From Thalassolituus hydrocarboniclasticus (GTDB taxonomy: Bacteria > Pseudomonadota > Gammaproteobacteria > Pseudomonadales > Oceanobacteraceae), in assembly GCF_025345565.1 (NCBI RefSeq), contig NZ_CP054475.1, forward strand, positions 1,394,448 to 1,458,447: DNA of 64,000 nt, read 5' to 3'. Below the pieces are notes generated by a model. That model did no database searches, was not told the origin of the DNA, and worked only from the letters and a program-made list of their open reading frames with translations. The position numbers were made by a program, and so were the translations under genes. This document shows, piece by piece, positions 10,295-20,561 of this stretch (positions are counted from its first letter, which is position 1; each line of letters opens with the position of its first letter).

Positions 10295-13200
10295 TCAGCG
10301 GATAAGGCGCCGAATCAGTGCGCGCAGTGCCGCTGGCCGTACCGGTTTTTTCAGGAAATAGAAGCCGAGGGATTTGGCTTCTTCCGCTACCGAGGGTCTT
10401 GGGTCTGCCGAGATCAGTACACCCGGAATATCTTCATTGAAATGACGGCGCAGCATCGACATGACCTGCAGACCGGTAACGTCGCTGTCGAGTTGATAAT
10501 CAGCCAGCATAATCTGCGGCTTGAATGGCACCTGTTCGGCTTCGTGCTCGTCACTGCAGCTGAATACTTCACATTGCCAGCTACTGAGCAGGGCATTCAT
10601 GCCGGCCAGTACTTCGGCATCATTGTCGATGCAGAAGGTCTGCAGTCCTTCAAAGCTGCCGGAGACGCGCACCTGCTGATCGCGGTTATCCTCCTTGACC
10701 ACATCCGCTTCGGTCAGGGGCAGGGTGATGCGGAAACGCGTGCCGTTTCCTACCCAGGAATCGACTTCCACGCTGTGCCCCATGCGCTTGGCCATGCGAT
10801 CAACAATGGCCAGCCCTAATCCCAGCCCTTTGCTGTCCTGCTTGCCCTGATTCAGGCGTTTGAACTCACCAAAAATTTCACCGAGTTTAGAGCGGGGAAT
10901 ACCCGGGCCGGTATCCCAGACCTCAATAACCAGATTCTGTCCACGCTTACGGCAACCAAGCAGCAGGCCGCCTTTATGGGTATAGCGTACGGCGTTACTG
11001 AGCAGGTTCTGCACGATACGGCGCAGCCAGTGGGCGTCACTCAATACCCAGTAATTGCAGGGCCGGAAACGCAGTACCAGGCCTTTCTCTGCGGCCAGCG
11101 CGGTAAACTCATCACGCAGGGGTTTTAATACGGCGCTTAACTGAATCGGTCGCAGGCTGGGCTCAATGGCGCCGGCATCCAGCTTGGATATTTCAACCAG
11201 TACCGACAGTACATCTTCGGCTGACTGCAGAGAGCCTTCGAGATGGGTCAGCAGGTGGCGTTGCTCCACCGATAAATTGTGTTGTGCCAGTGTCGAAGCG
11301 AATAATTTGGCAGCATTTAATGGCTGCATCAGATCATGTCCGGCCGCCGCGAGGAAGCGGGTTTTACTGGTGTTGGCTTCGATCAGCTGTGAGGTCAGAT
11401 CATCCAGTTGCTGGGTACTTTTTTCGACCCGGCGTTCAAGAGTGATATTGGCTTCTTTTAATGCCTGTTCAGCTTTTCTGTGCACGGTAATGTCAGTGAA
11501 ACTGGTGACGAAACCACCATCCGGCATCGGATGGCCCTGCATGGAAATTACCACGCCATTCGGCAGCAGGCGTTCAAACTGATGGGCCGAACCGGCACTT
11601 AAAAAACGCATCCGGCGTGCAACCTGCTGCTCTATGCTGCCCGGGCCGCAGAAACCACGCTCGGCATTAAAGGCAATAATATCGGCCACGGGTTTACCCA
11701 CCTGAATAAAGCCCGGCGGATAATTAAACAGTTCCAGATAGCGGCGGTTCCAGGCCACCAGATTGAGATTGCGGTCAACCACACTGACGCCCTGATGCAG
11801 ATTCTCTACCGCAGCCTGCAATTGCTCGCGGCTCATAGCAAAGGCCTGGCTGGCTTCGCTGGCGAGGAAGGCAAGATCGCGGATCTGAATCTGCTCGCCA
11901 CCGAGCAGGGTGGAAAAAATCACCCGCGCCGAGGATGAACCTACCACCGAGGCCAGTAATTTCTCGGCATCGTGCAGCAGTTCACTGGAGGCCATGGCAT
12001 GATCGTACTGAATGCCATGATGAGCCTGATAATCAGCAAAAAAGGATTCGGCTTTTTTGTAGCCCAGAATCCGCTCCAGCACTACGCGCACATCATCCAC
12101 TTTGCAGGTAAAAGAGGGGGCGACCTGATTGCCCGGATTGAGCGCCTTAGTGCTGGTAAAGTCGGAGGCCAGCATCCGCTCACGTACGGATGCGTTGGTG
12201 ACCACGGAAAAGAAAATATAAAAGGATACATTGACCGACAGACTCAGTATTACGCCGAAGCTGAAATCATCCAGGTTCAGTCCCAGCATCTGCGATGGTG
12301 TTGTACCGTTCTGATCAATGCCCTGTGAAAGTACTGGCCATAGCAGGGTATAAATCCAGATAAAGGTGCCACTCAGTAATCCGGCGATAGCCCCCTGACG
12401 GTTTCCTCCCTGCCAGATCAGACCGCCAATTAATGGCGGTGCAAATTGTGCGACGGCGGCAAAAGATAACAGGCCGATAGCTGCCAGCGATTCAAATTCG
12501 CCGACCATGCGATAAAAAAGGTAAGAACCCAGAATCATCACCACAATCACCATGCGGCGCACGGTCAATACCAGAGTGCGCACACTGGATGATTGCTGAA
12601 TATCACTCTGCTGCTGGGTATTGCGGAAAAAGGCCGGCAATACCAGTTCGTTCGACACCATAGTGCTGATGGCAATCGTCGCAACAATAATCATACCGGT
12701 GGCCGCGCTGCCGCCGCCGATAAAGGCAATAATAGCGAGCACATCCTGGCCGAGGGACACCGGCAGGCTGAGCACGTAGGTATCCGGGGTAAACCCCAGA
12801 TCACGCATAAATAAATGCCCGGTTAAGGCGATAGGCACGACAAACAGCAGCATCAGCACCAGGTACAGCGGAAACATCCAGCGTGCGGTGTGAATATGGC
12901 GTACGGATTCATTCTCAATCACCGCCACCTGAAACTGGCGCGGCAGGCAAAGAATGGCAAAGCCGGCCAGCAGGCTTTGCAGAATAAAAGCGAGTGAAAT
13001 CACATCACTGTTGAACAGGGCGTGTTCAGGCATCACCGTTTTTGACAGGCTGAGCAGATCCAGCGGCGAGTCGAACAGGGAGGTCATAACCCAGATGCCA
13101 ACGGCAAGAATCGCCAGCAGTTTCACCATGGATTCAAAGGCAACCGCCAGAATCATCCCCGGATGCTGTTCGCTGGCGTCAATGTCGCGGGTACCGAAGA

Positions 13201-13732
13201 CAATCACAAACAGCGCCATTGCCCAGCTGATATGAAAGGCCGTGTCCTGCCAGAAAAAAACCGGCCCGCCGGTCTCTGCTCCCAAAGGCTGCGTGACCAG
13301 CTCGAAGGTGGTGGCAATGGCTTTGAGTTGCAGTGCGATGTAAGGCACAACCCCCAGCACTGCGACGATGGTTACCAGAATGGCCAGCGTGTGGTCACGG
13401 CCGTAACGGGTAGCGATAAAGTCGGCAATGGATGTGAGGCGCTTTTCTTTAGCGATGCGGATAATTTTTCCCAGCATACGCCAGAAAAACAGCAGAAAGA
13501 TAATCGGACCGATATAAATACTGAGGAACATCCAGCCACTGGTGGCGGCCATGCCTACTGCACCGTAAAAGGTCCAGGATGTGCAATAAACCGCCAGTGA
13601 CAGGCTGTAAATCATGCCGGTGTTGTGTACTGGCCTGCCGCTGTGGGCGCGCCGGTCGCCGTACCAGGCAATGGCAAACAGGGTGCTGATGTATAACACG
13701 GAAATGGAAATGAGCTGCCAGGCCGGAATCAT
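10295..13732 (-). CDS. crbS: hybrid sensor kinase with Na+/solute-symporter sensor domain (CrbS/MxtR type)
   Basis: 1145 residues. Residues 1-515 form an SSS-family transporter-like domain with about 12-13 membrane helices. A PAS domain follows (about 640-755; NLVAWNRRYLELFNYP), then a coiled coil and HisKA (GHDLMQPLNAAK, phospho-His about 799). HATPase_c covers about 895-1005 with N box NLLSNAVRYT, G1 DTGPGIP and G2 GLGLGLAI. A C-terminal receiver holds Asp about 1078 in LADYQLD and Lys in FLKKPV. This architecture is that of CrbS/MxtR, which controls the acetate switch through CrbR/ErdR. The transporter part is thought to sense, perhaps also move, a solute. It is convergent with crbR and divergent from yjcH-actP. 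Confidence 0.92.
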   Translation of the reverse strand: MIPAWQLISISVLYISTLFAIAWYGDRRAHSGRPVHNTGMIYSLSLAVYCTSWTFYGAVGMAATSGWMFLSIYIGPIIFLLFFWRMLGKIIRIAKEKRLTSIADFIATRYGRDHTLAILVTIVAVLGVVPYIALQLKAIATTFELVTQPLGAETGGPVFFWQDTAFHISWAMALFVIVFGTRDIDASEQHPGMILAVAFESMVKLLAILAVGIWVMTSLFDSPLDLLSLSKTVMPEHALFNSDVISLAFILQSLLAGFAILCLPRQFQVAVIENESVRHIHTARWMFPLYLVLMLLFVVPIALTGHLFMRDLGFTPDTYVLSLPVSLGQDVLAIIAFIGGGSAATGMIIVATIAISTMVSNELVLPAFFRNTQQQSDIQQSSSVRTLVLTVRRMVIVVMILGSYLFYRMVGEFESLAAIGLLSFAAVAQFAPPLIGGLIWQGGNRQGAIAGLLSGTFIWIYTLLWPVLSQGIDQNGTTPSQMLGLNLDDFSFGVILSLSVNVSFYIFFSVVTNASVRERMLASDFTSTKALNPGNQVAPSFTCKVDDVRVVLERILGYKKAESFFADYQAHHGIQYDHAMASSELLHDAEKLLASVVGSSSARVIFSTLLGGEQIQIRDLAFLASEASQAFAMSREQLQAAVENLHQGVSVVDRNLNLVAWNRRYLELFNYPPGFIQVGKPVADIIAFNAERGFCGPGSIEQQVARRMRFLSAGSAHQFERLLPNGVVISMQGHPMPDGGFVTSFTDITVHRKAEQALKEANITLERRVEKSTQQLDDLTSQLIEANTSKTRFLAAAGHDLMQPLNAAKLFASTLAQHNLSVEQRHLLTHLEGSLQSAEDVLSVLVEISKLDAGAIEPSLRPIQLSAVLKPLRDEFTALAAEKGLVLRFRPCNYWVLSDAHWLRRIVQNLLSNAVRYTHKGGLLLGCRKRGQNLVIEVWDTGPGIPRSKLGEIFGEFKRLNQGKQDSKGLGLGLAIVDRMAKRMGHSVEVDSWVGNGTRFRITLPLTEADVVKEDNRDQQVRVSGSFEGLQTFCIDNDAEVLAGMNALLSSWQCEVFSCSDEHEAEQVPFKPQIMLADYQLDSDVTGLQVMSMLRRHFNEDIPGVLISADPRPSVAEEAKSLGFYFLKKPVRPAALRALIRRLIR

Positions 13733-13812
13733 AGTTTTCCTTGTTGTATTTTTTCTGCCTTCGGGGAGCTTAACACGAGCCTGCTGTTCACTCTTTGCTG
13801 CTGCCCTGATCT

Positions 13813-13870
13813 TAGACCAAGGTCGTAGATGGCGGAAGCCCGGACAGTCCTCATCCTGAGACTATGGTCG
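13813..13870 (+). promoter_or_regulatory. two TAGAC-N4-GTC-type motifs upstream of yjcH-actP
   Basis: TAGACCAAGGTCGTA at 13813-13827 contains the palindrome GACCAAGGTC. A weaker AGAC-TATG-GTCG follows at 13859-13870. They lie 65-120 bp before yjcH and resemble the sites before acs and the DUF4212 operon. The region also separates the divergent crbS start. Regulator assignment (CrbR) is inferred. Confidence 0.4.
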
Positions 13871-13933
13871 GGCTGGGGGGGAGGTGCCCGTTGAGTAGAA
13901 TGCCAATGAGTTATTTATTTGCAGGAGTCAGGC

Positions 13934-14248
13934 ATGCAGTCCGATGTCTACCAAAAAATCAAAGATCACCCGGATTTTCAGAGTCTGGTAGCCAAGCGTA
14001 AAGCCTTTGCTCTGAAGCTCTCCGCCATCGTTCTGGTGATGTACTTTTCTTTTATTATGCTGGTTGCTTTTGCGCCCGGCGTTCTGGCTGAGCCGGTTGC
14101 CCAGAACAGCGTGACCACCTGGGGAATCCCGATCGGCGTATTCATTATTATCTCTTCGTTTCTGTTAACCGGGATTTATGTCAAACGCGCCAATACTGAA
14201 TTTGATGAAGAAAATCAGCGCATTGTTGCTGAATGTCTGAAGGGTTAA
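13934..14248 (+). CDS. yjcH: DUF485 inner-membrane protein, partner of the acetate symporter
   Basis: 104 residues from ATG 13934, which has GCAGGAG upstream; an in-frame start five codons earlier lacks one. Two hydrophobic helices (about 35-57 and 70-92) with the DUF485 pattern [18 protein letters not shown] at the N-terminus. In enterics yjcH sits between acs and actP and is co-transcribed with them. Its biochemical role is not settled. It is 10 bp upstream of actP. Confidence 0.9.
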   Translation: MQSDVYQKIKDHPDFQSLVAKRKAFALKLSAIVLVMYFSFIMLVAFAPGVLAEPVAQNSVTTWGIPIGVFIIISSFLLTGIYVKRANTEFDEENQRIVAECLKG

Positions 14249-14258
14249 GGAAGCAGAT

Positions 14259-15920
14259 ATGTTAAAGCGTTTACACCTGCTGGTATTGCTGCCGTTTTTA
14301 TCGCTGAGCAGCCTGTCATTGGGGGCTGATGCCATCGGTGGTGCCGTGGAGCAGCAGGCGACCAACTGGTCGGCCATTATTATGTTTCTTATTTTTGTGG
14401 CTTTTACCCTTGGGATCACCGTCTGGTCCAGTCGCCGTACCCGTTCTGCCGCCGATTATTATGCGGCTGGTGGTGGTATTACCGGTTTTCAGAATGGTCT
14501 GGCCATTGCCGGCGATTACATGTCGGCAGCATCGTTTCTCGGTATTTCGGGGCTGGTGTATCTATCCGGTTTTGATGGCCTGATTTATTCCATCGGCTTT
14601 CTGGTCGGCTGGCCGCTGATTCTGTTTATGATCGCCGAGCGTTTACGTAATCTGGGTAAATTTACCTTTGCCGATGTGGCCTCGTATCGTCTGGGGCAGA
14701 CCCAGATCCGCACGTTGTCGGCGGTTGGCTCACTCTGTGTCGTATCGCTGTATCTGATCGCGCAGATGGTGGGTTCCGGTAAGCTGATTCAGCTGCTGTT
14801 CGGGCTGCCATACGACTATGCCGTCGTGCTGGTGGGTATTTTAATGGTGCTGTACGTCACCATGGGCGGCATGCTGGCCACTACCTGGGTACAGATTATT
14901 AAAGCGGTGCTGCTGTTGTCTGGTGCCAGCTTTATGGCGTTGATGGTGCTGGTGCACGTTGGTTTCGACATGGGGAATTTATTCCTGCAGGCAACCGAAG
15001 TTCACGAAAAAGGCATTGCGATTATGGCGCCCGGTGGTCTGATTTCTGACCCGGTATCGGCCATCAGTCTGGGCATTGCCCTGATGTTCGGCACCGCCGG
15101 TTTGCCGCATATTCTGATGCGTTTCTTTACCGTGGCCGACGCCCGCGAAGCGCGCAAATCGGTTTTTTATGCCACGGGTTTTATCGGCTATTTCTATATC
15201 CTGACCTTTATTATTGGTTTCGGTGCCATTGTTCTGGTGTCGACCAACAGCGAGTTCCTGAACGAGGCCGGTGCTTTGATTGGCGGTAACAATATGGCCG
15301 CTATTCACCTGTCGAAAGCCGTCGGCGGCGACTGGTTCCTCGGTTTTATTTCAGCCGTTGCCTTCGCCACCATTCTGGCGGTGGTATCAGGTCTGGCATT
15401 GGCGGGGGCTTCTGCGGTCTCCCATGATCTTTATGCCAACGTTTTCCGCCCGGATGCCAGCGATGAAGACGAGGTGCGGGTATCAAAAGTGACCACGCTG
15501 CTGCTGGGCGTGATTGCTATCGGTCTGGGAATCCTGTTTGAAGAACAGAATATTGCCTTTATGGTGGGCCTGGCGTTTGCGATTGCTGCCAGTACCAATT
15601 TCCCCGTGCTGTTTCTGTCGATGTACTGGCAGCGTCTGACGACCCGTGGCGCCATGATCGGTGGCTGGCTGGGGCTGTTGACGGCCGTTTCACTGGTGAT
15701 TCTGGGGCCGATTGTCTGGGTGGATATTCTGGGCAACGAAAGCGCGGTTTTCCCATACAAATATCCGGCCCTGTTCTCGGTCATTGTTGCCTTCGCCGGT
15801 ATCTGGTATTTCTCGGTCAGCGATAAATCGGCCGCCGGAGCGCAGGAACGGGAGAAATTTGATCAGCAGTTTGTGCGCTCGCATACCGGGTTGGGTGCGG
15901 CACAGGCAGCAGATCACTGA
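14259..15920 (+). CDS. actP: cation/acetate symporter ActP
   Basis: 553 residues, close to the 549 of E. coli ActP. A cleavable N-terminal segment ([12 protein letters not shown]) precedes about 13 membrane helices of the sodium:solute symporter family. Typical stretches are [30 protein letters not shown] and the sodium-motif region [18 protein letters not shown]. It imports acetate and similar short monocarboxylates with a cation. Translation is probably coupled to yjcH. A terminator follows before the DUF294 gene. Confidence 0.93.
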   Translation: MLKRLHLLVLLPFLSLSSLSLGADAIGGAVEQQATNWSAIIMFLIFVAFTLGITVWSSRRTRSAADYYAAGGGITGFQNGLAIAGDYMSAASFLGISGLVYLSGFDGLIYSIGFLVGWPLILFMIAERLRNLGKFTFADVASYRLGQTQIRTLSAVGSLCVVSLYLIAQMVGSGKLIQLLFGLPYDYAVVLVGILMVLYVTMGGMLATTWVQIIKAVLLLSGASFMALMVLVHVGFDMGNLFLQATEVHEKGIAIMAPGGLISDPVSAISLGIALMFGTAGLPHILMRFFTVADAREARKSVFYATGFIGYFYILTFIIGFGAIVLVSTNSEFLNEAGALIGGNNMAAIHLSKAVGGDWFLGFISAVAFATILAVVSGLALAGASAVSHDLYANVFRPDASDEDEVRVSKVTTLLLGVIAIGLGILFEEQNIAFMVGLAFAIAASTNFPVLFLSMYWQRLTTRGAMIGGWLGLLTAVSLVILGPIVWVDILGNESAVFPYKYPALFSVIVAFAGIWYFSVSDKSAAGAQEREKFDQQFVRSHTGLGAAQAADH

Positions 15921-16004
15921 GCCTGTTATACGAAACAGAACAGGCCTGAGAATATTGACCGGCATATCCGGTCTGCACGATTGCCTCGAGCTGGGGCTCC
16001 CCTT

Positions 16005-16034
16005 GGCACCGTCCTGTGACGGTGTCTTTTTTAT
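16005..16034 (+). terminator. rho-independent terminator after actP
   Basis: Stem CACCGTC/GACGGTG, loop CTGT, followed by TCT6. It lies between actP and the DUF294 gene. Confidence 0.85.
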
Positions 16035-16079
16035 TTTATACTGACGGAAAGCGGCCGCGTCGCAGGAAGGAGACTGGGT

Positions 16080-17879
16080 ATGACGATTCAGATAAACCTT
16101 AACCAACCGCCGTTCAGTTTTTTATCTGAGCAGCAGCTGGAATGGTTAACCAGGCGCCTGGACCTGGTTTTCTTCGCGGCCGGAGCTGTGATTCTCGATG
16201 AAGGCGATGTCTCTCCCGGGGTGTACATCGTTTATAAAGGTGTGGTCGAAGAAACCGATAAAAGTGGAAAACAGGTTTTCTCCCAGTACGGTAAGGAAGA
16301 TATTTTTGATGTGCGCGCAGTGCTGGAATCTTCCTGTAAGCACCGTTATACCGCGATCGAAGAAACCCTCTGTTATTTACTGCGCGCCAAAGACTTTATC
16401 CAGTTGCTGGATGAATCCAGTGATTTTTCCATCTATTTCAAAACCGACCTCGGCACCCAGGAAGAACTGGTCGATCAGCGCAGCAACGACGTATCCGAAT
16501 TTATTCTCGCGCGTATCGATGAAGACAGCGTACGACCACCGGTTTATGTCACCGGCCAGACCAGTCTGGCGCGGGTGGCGGCCATTATGGAAGAGCAGAA
16601 GTACGACGCGGTGCTGGTACGCACCGCGCGTCAGATTGGCATCGTCACCGGTACCGATTTACTGCGCGCCACATTACTGGGCGATAAAACCAAGCAAAGT
16701 AAAGTGGCCGATATTGCCCAGTTCGATCTGATCGAAGTGAAATACGGCGACTTCCTGTTCAGCGCATTACTGAAGATGACGCAGCACCATATTGAACGGG
16801 TTATTGTCACCCGTGACGGTGACATTGTCGGCATGCTGGAGCTGATGGATATGCTCAGTGTGTTCTCGACGCACTCTCATGTGATTGCCATGCGTATTGA
16901 ACAGGCCAAAACCATGAAAGAGCTGGTGGTGGCTGCCCGGCGTCTGGAGGTGCTGATTGACAGCCTGAGTGGTCAGGGTGTGAAGGTGGTGGCCATTATG
17001 GAACTGATCACCACCCTGAACCGTCGTTTAATGGAGCGGGCATTTGAGCTGATTTTTCCCAAGCGTTTGCAAAACAGTGTGTGCATTCTGGTTCTGGGCA
17101 GTGAAGGTCGCGGCGAACAGATCATGAAAACCGATCAGGATAACGCCATTATTCTGCAGAACGAGCATGACCGCGAAGCGGTGTTGCCACTGCTGCATAA
17201 TCTGCATCAGGCCTTGCTTGATTTCGGTTATCCGCCTTGTCCGGGTGGCGTTATGTTTATTAACGACAGCTGGATTAATACTGTAGAAGGCTGGGTCGGT
17301 AAAGTGCAGCGCTGGATGCGTTCCGGCAGTCCTGAGCCGATGATGAATATGGCTATCTTTATGGATGCCGAGCCGGTATGTGGCAACCGTGAATTATTTA
17401 CACCGGTAAAAGCCAGCTGGCAGAGTGAATCACTGCGTTCGAGTATGACCTCTGCCTGGTTTGCCAAACCGGCACTCAAATTCGAAACGCCGCTGACCTT
17501 CCTCGGTAAAATCCGCGAAGACCACGGCACTATTGATATTAAAAAAGGCGGAATTTTTCCGCTGGTACATGGCGTGCGCGCGCTGGCATTTGAATATGCC
17601 ATCAGCGACTGCAATACCCTTGAGCGGCTGGATAAATTACAGGCACTGAACGTGCTTGATGACGAAACCACTCAGGGCCTTAAAGATGCCTTACTGTTCT
17701 TTTTACGTATCCGCCTGCGCCAGCAGCTGGAAAGCGAAGCGGATAACCCCGGGCTGTCTCAGCAGCTGCAACTCGACAGCCTGCGCAGTGTGGACCGCAG
17801 TTTATTACGTCATGCACTGCACCGGGTTAAAAAATTCAAACAATTGCTGATTAACCATTACCATCTGGAGAGTTTCTGA
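16080..17879 (+). CDS. cNMP-binding/CBS/DUF294 nucleotidyltransferase-like protein
   Basis: 599 residues. Order: cyclic-nucleotide-binding-like domain (about 10-130; EGDVSPGVYIVYKGVVEE), a CBS pair (about 150-275), a DUF294 nucleotidyltransferase-like domain (about 300-450) with GSEGRGEQIMKTDQDNA carrying the GS...DxD pattern, and a DUF294 C-terminal helical domain. Proteins of this architecture usually sit next to acetate-type symporters and an epsilon-like exonuclease in gammaproteobacteria, exactly as here, and are presumed signal-transduction proteins. The nucleotide bound and the target are unknown. The stop overlaps the next start by one base (TGATG). Confidence 0.88.
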   Translation: MTIQINLNQPPFSFLSEQQLEWLTRRLDLVFFAAGAVILDEGDVSPGVYIVYKGVVEETDKSGKQVFSQYGKEDIFDVRAVLESSCKHRYTAIEETLCYLLRAKDFIQLLDESSDFSIYFKTDLGTQEELVDQRSNDVSEFILARIDEDSVRPPVYVTGQTSLARVAAIMEEQKYDAVLVRTARQIGIVTGTDLLRATLLGDKTKQSKVADIAQFDLIEVKYGDFLFSALLKMTQHHIERVIVTRDGDIVGMLELMDMLSVFSTHSHVIAMRIEQAKTMKELVVAARRLEVLIDSLSGQGVKVVAIMELITTLNRRLMERAFELIFPKRLQNSVCILVLGSEGRGEQIMKTDQDNAIILQNEHDREAVLPLLHNLHQALLDFGYPPCPGGVMFINDSWINTVEGWVGKVQRWMRSGSPEPMMNMAIFMDAEPVCGNRELFTPVKASWQSESLRSSMTSAWFAKPALKFETPLTFLGKIREDHGTIDIKKGGIFPLVHGVRALAFEYAISDCNTLERLDKLQALNVLDDETTQGLKDALLFFLRIRLRQQLESEADNPGLSQQLQLDSLRSVDRSLLRHALHRVKKFKQLLINHYHLESF

Positions 17880-18493
17880 TGGCACCTTTCTGGTTGCTGA
17901 AAAAACTACCGGGCTATATGCCGCCACAAGGGCGCTGGCGTCACCTGGCGGAGCCTTATGATGGCGATGAAGTGGTGGTTCTGGATTGTGAAACCAGCTG
18001 CTTTGATAAGAAAAAAGGCGAGCTGCTGAGTGTGGCTGCGGTACGGGTAAAAGGCGGAGAAATCCGTTTGTCCGAAGCCCTGGATCTGACCATTAATTCT
18101 AATGCGGTAACCGACCCGAACGCAGTGCGGGTGCATTATCTGCGGCGTGAAGACCGGCGTCAGGGCGTTGCCGTTTCAGAAGCGATTGAAAAGGTACTGG
18201 ATTTTGTTGGTAACCGGCCGATTTGTGGCTTTTATATCGAATACGACCGGGCGATTCTGAATCGTTATATTAAACAGCTGCATAACTTTCAGCTGCCGAA
18301 CCGCTTTATCGAAGTATCGGAGTTGTATGTGCGCCAGAAACGCAAATACATTCCGGAGCTGCAGCTCGATCTGACCTTTGAAGGGCTGGCGAAAGATCTG
18401 AAAGTCCCCATTATTGAACGTCATACCGCGATGGGCGATGTTATTTCCACCGCACTGATGTATATCAAACTGACCCACTTCCCGCGTAAATAA
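17879..18493 (+). CDS. DnaQ-like 3'-5' exonuclease (DEDDh)
   Basis: 204 residues. Exo I is VVLDCETSCF (DxE), Exo II lies near FYIEYDRAILNRY, and Exo III RHTAMGDVISTA gives the His and Asp of the DEDDh set. It is related to the polymerase III epsilon subunit but lacks the polymerase-binding tail, so a stand-alone nuclease is likelier than a replisome subunit. It is translationally coupled to the DUF294 protein, a conserved pairing. Substrate unknown. Confidence 0.85.
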   Translation: MAPFWLLKKLPGYMPPQGRWRHLAEPYDGDEVVVLDCETSCFDKKKGELLSVAAVRVKGGEIRLSEALDLTINSNAVTDPNAVRVHYLRREDRRQGVAVSEAIEKVLDFVGNRPICGFYIEYDRAILNRYIKQLHNFQLPNRFIEVSELYVRQKRKYIPELQLDLTFEGLAKDLKVPIIERHTAMGDVISTALMYIKLTHFPRK

Positions 18494-18520
18494 CAGAGCG
18501 AATGTCAGGCGCTTCTGGCG

Positions 18521-18634
18521 TCAGACGACAGAAGTCAGATGACAGACGACAGAAGTCAGACGACAGACGACAGACGACAGAAGTCAGATGACAGACGACA
18601 GAAGTCAGACGACAGAAGTCAGACGACAGATGCT
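18521..18634. repeat. imperfect GACAGAAGTCAGA-type tandem repeat
   Basis: Seven or so irregular copies built from GACGACA, GAAGTCAGA and TGACAGACGACA units fill the space after the exonuclease stop. Copy boundaries vary, which suggests repeated slippage. Non-coding. Confidence 0.85.
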
Positions 18635-18639
18635 CCCGA

Positions 18640-18716
18640 CCTCCGACCTCAGACCTCAGACCTCAGACCTCAGACCTCAGACCTCAGACCTCAGACCTCA
18701 GACCTCAGACCTCAGA
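18640..18716. repeat. 7-bp tandem repeat (CCTCAGA)n
   Basis: One decayed unit (CCTCCGA) followed by ten perfect copies of CCTCAGA (18647-18716), ending two bases before a terminator. Sequence and placement recall the TCTCAGCC array near the porin terminator. Confidence 0.95.
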
Positions 18717-18718
18717 CC

Positions 18719-18750
18719 ATAAAAAAAACCGGCCGAAGCCGGTTTTTTTA
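18719..18750. terminator. bidirectional terminator between exonuclease and symporter genes
   Basis: Stem AACCGGC/GCCGGTT with loop CGAA, flanked by A8 and T7. It lies between convergent transcription units. Confidence 0.9.
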
Positions 18751-18771
18751 TGGTTGGGTCAGCACCAGATC

Positions 18772-20547
18772 TCAGTGATCGTGCGCCTCACCAGCTCCTT
18801 TAGGGAAGCGGATGTCTTCAACCATGTGGCGGATATCATCCGGTACCGGAGCGGTCATATTCGACACGATGAATGCGGTAGCGAAGTTCAGCAGCGCACC
18901 CAGAGCACCGAAGGCTTCCGGAGAAATGCCCAGGAACCAGTTGTCCGGAGTATTCGCCAGCATTTCAGTACCGGTTACAAAGAACCAGCCTTTGTAGGTA
19001 AAGATGTATACCAGGGTAGACACCAGACCAACCAGCATACCGGCAACCGCACCACTGTTATTCACTTTACTGCTGAAGATACCCATCATCAGTGCAGGGA
19101 AGATCGAGGAGGCTGCAAGACCGAAGGCCAGCGCCACCACCTGTGCGGCAAAGCCCGGTGGGTTCAGACCCAGGTAACCTGCTACCAGAATGGCACCGGC
19201 CATGGCGATACGTGCAGCCATGAGTTCCTGTTTCTCACCGATATCCGGCATAAAGGTACGCTTCAGCAGGTCGTGAGAGATCGCCGTCGACATCGCCAGC
19301 AGCAGACCTGCTGCAGTGGACAGTGCCGCCGCCAGACCACCGGCCGCTACCAGAGCGATTACCCAGTTTGGCAGGTTAGCGATTTCCGGGTTAGCCAGTA
19401 CCATGATGTCACGGTCGACTTTCACCATTTCGTTACCTTTCCAGCCGAAAGATTCAGCTTTGGCGGCAAACTCAGGGTTCTTGTCGTTGTAGTACTGGAT
19501 ACGGCCATCGCCATTCTTATCTTCGAACGCCAGCAGACCTGTGGTTTCCCACTTCTTGAACCAGTCCGGACGATCAGCATAAGCCAGGTTACCTTCGGCA
19601 CTGCCAACCGGGCCAGGCTGAATGGTATTGGTCAGGTTCAGACGGGCCATAGAACCCACAGCCGGGGCAGTGGTGTACAGAATGGCGATGAACAGCAGAG
19701 CCCAGCCTGCGGATGAACGCGCATCAGACACCTTAGGTACGGTGAAGAAGCGGATGATCACGTGTGGCAGACCAGCAGTACCCATCATCAGCGACAGGGT
19801 GTACATCAGCATGTTGAAGGTACCGCCTTTCTGCGCGGTATATTCAGCAAAACCAAGGTCAACCAGCGTCTGATCCAGTTTTACCAGCAGCGGGGTACCG
19901 TCAGCGGTGTCACTGAGGAAACCCAGTTGTGGAATCGGGTTGTTGGTCAGGTTCAGAGAGATAAAGATCGCCGGTACGGTGTAAGCAAAAATCAGTACAC
20001 AGTATTGCGCGATCTGAGTGTAGGTTACGCCTTTCATACCGCCGAGTACGGCGTAGAAGAATACGATACCCATACCGGCATACAGACCGGTTGCATAATC
20101 CACGTCGAGGAAACGGGAGAACGCCACACCAATACCTTTCATCTGGCCGATTACGTAAGTCAGAGACGCTACGATCAGACAGACAACGGCCACAATACGG
20201 GCAGTACGGGAGTAGTAACGGTCACCGATAAAATCAGGCACAGTAAACTTGCCGAATTTACGCAGGTAAGGAGCCAGGCAGAGTGCCAGCAGTACATAAC
20301 CACCGGTCCAGCCCATCAGGAAGATAGAAGCATCATAACCCTGGAAGGCGATCAGGCCCGCCATGGAGATAAAGGAAGCGGCAGACATCCAGTCGGCTGC
20401 TGTTGCCATACCGTTGGCAACCGGGTGAACACCGCGGCCAGCCGCATAATATTCACCGGTCGTTCCGGCACGGGCCCAGATAGCGATCCCAAAATAGAGG
20501 CCGAAGCTCAGGCCTACTACGATGTAAGTTAAGGTCTGTAAATCCAT
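18772..20547 (-). CDS. sodium:solute symporter (acetate-type, VC_2705-like subfamily)
   Basis: 591 residues from ATG 20547; GAGGAG lies seven bases upstream, while a TTG two codons earlier is less likely. It is an SSS-family transporter with about 13 helices. Markers are GEYYAAGRGVHPVANGMATA, ADWMSAASFISMAGL and AAALSTAAGLLLAMSTAISHD. A hydrophilic insert of about 80 residues (near 325-400; FEDKNGDGRIQYYND looks EF-hand-like, DKNGDGRIQ) is typical of the VC_2705 subfamily that pairs with a DUF4212 subunit. It is probably a second uptake system for acetate or another short carboxylate. Co-transcribed after the DUF4212 gene, 14 bp apart. Confidence 0.9.
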   Translation of the reverse strand: MDLQTLTYIVVGLSFGLYFGIAIWARAGTTGEYYAAGRGVHPVANGMATAADWMSAASFISMAGLIAFQGYDASIFLMGWTGGYVLLALCLAPYLRKFGKFTVPDFIGDRYYSRTARIVAVVCLIVASLTYVIGQMKGIGVAFSRFLDVDYATGLYAGMGIVFFYAVLGGMKGVTYTQIAQYCVLIFAYTVPAIFISLNLTNNPIPQLGFLSDTADGTPLLVKLDQTLVDLGFAEYTAQKGGTFNMLMYTLSLMMGTAGLPHVIIRFFTVPKVSDARSSAGWALLFIAILYTTAPAVGSMARLNLTNTIQPGPVGSAEGNLAYADRPDWFKKWETTGLLAFEDKNGDGRIQYYNDKNPEFAAKAESFGWKGNEMVKVDRDIMVLANPEIANLPNWVIALVAAGGLAAALSTAAGLLLAMSTAISHDLLKRTFMPDIGEKQELMAARIAMAGAILVAGYLGLNPPGFAAQVVALAFGLAASSIFPALMMGIFSSKVNNSGAVAGMLVGLVSTLVYIFTYKGWFFVTGTEMLANTPDNWFLGISPEAFGALGALLNFATAFIVSNMTAPVPDDIRHMVEDIRFPKGAGEAHDH

Positions 20548-20561
20548 GCTCAACTCCTCAC

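Noticed and set aside
18521-18716. Possible CRISPR or coding repeat protein
   Set aside because: Units are 7-20 bp without spacers, directly before a terminator. A frame through it exists but has no ribosome site and only repeats Asp/Arg/Gln and Pro/Gln/Thr words.
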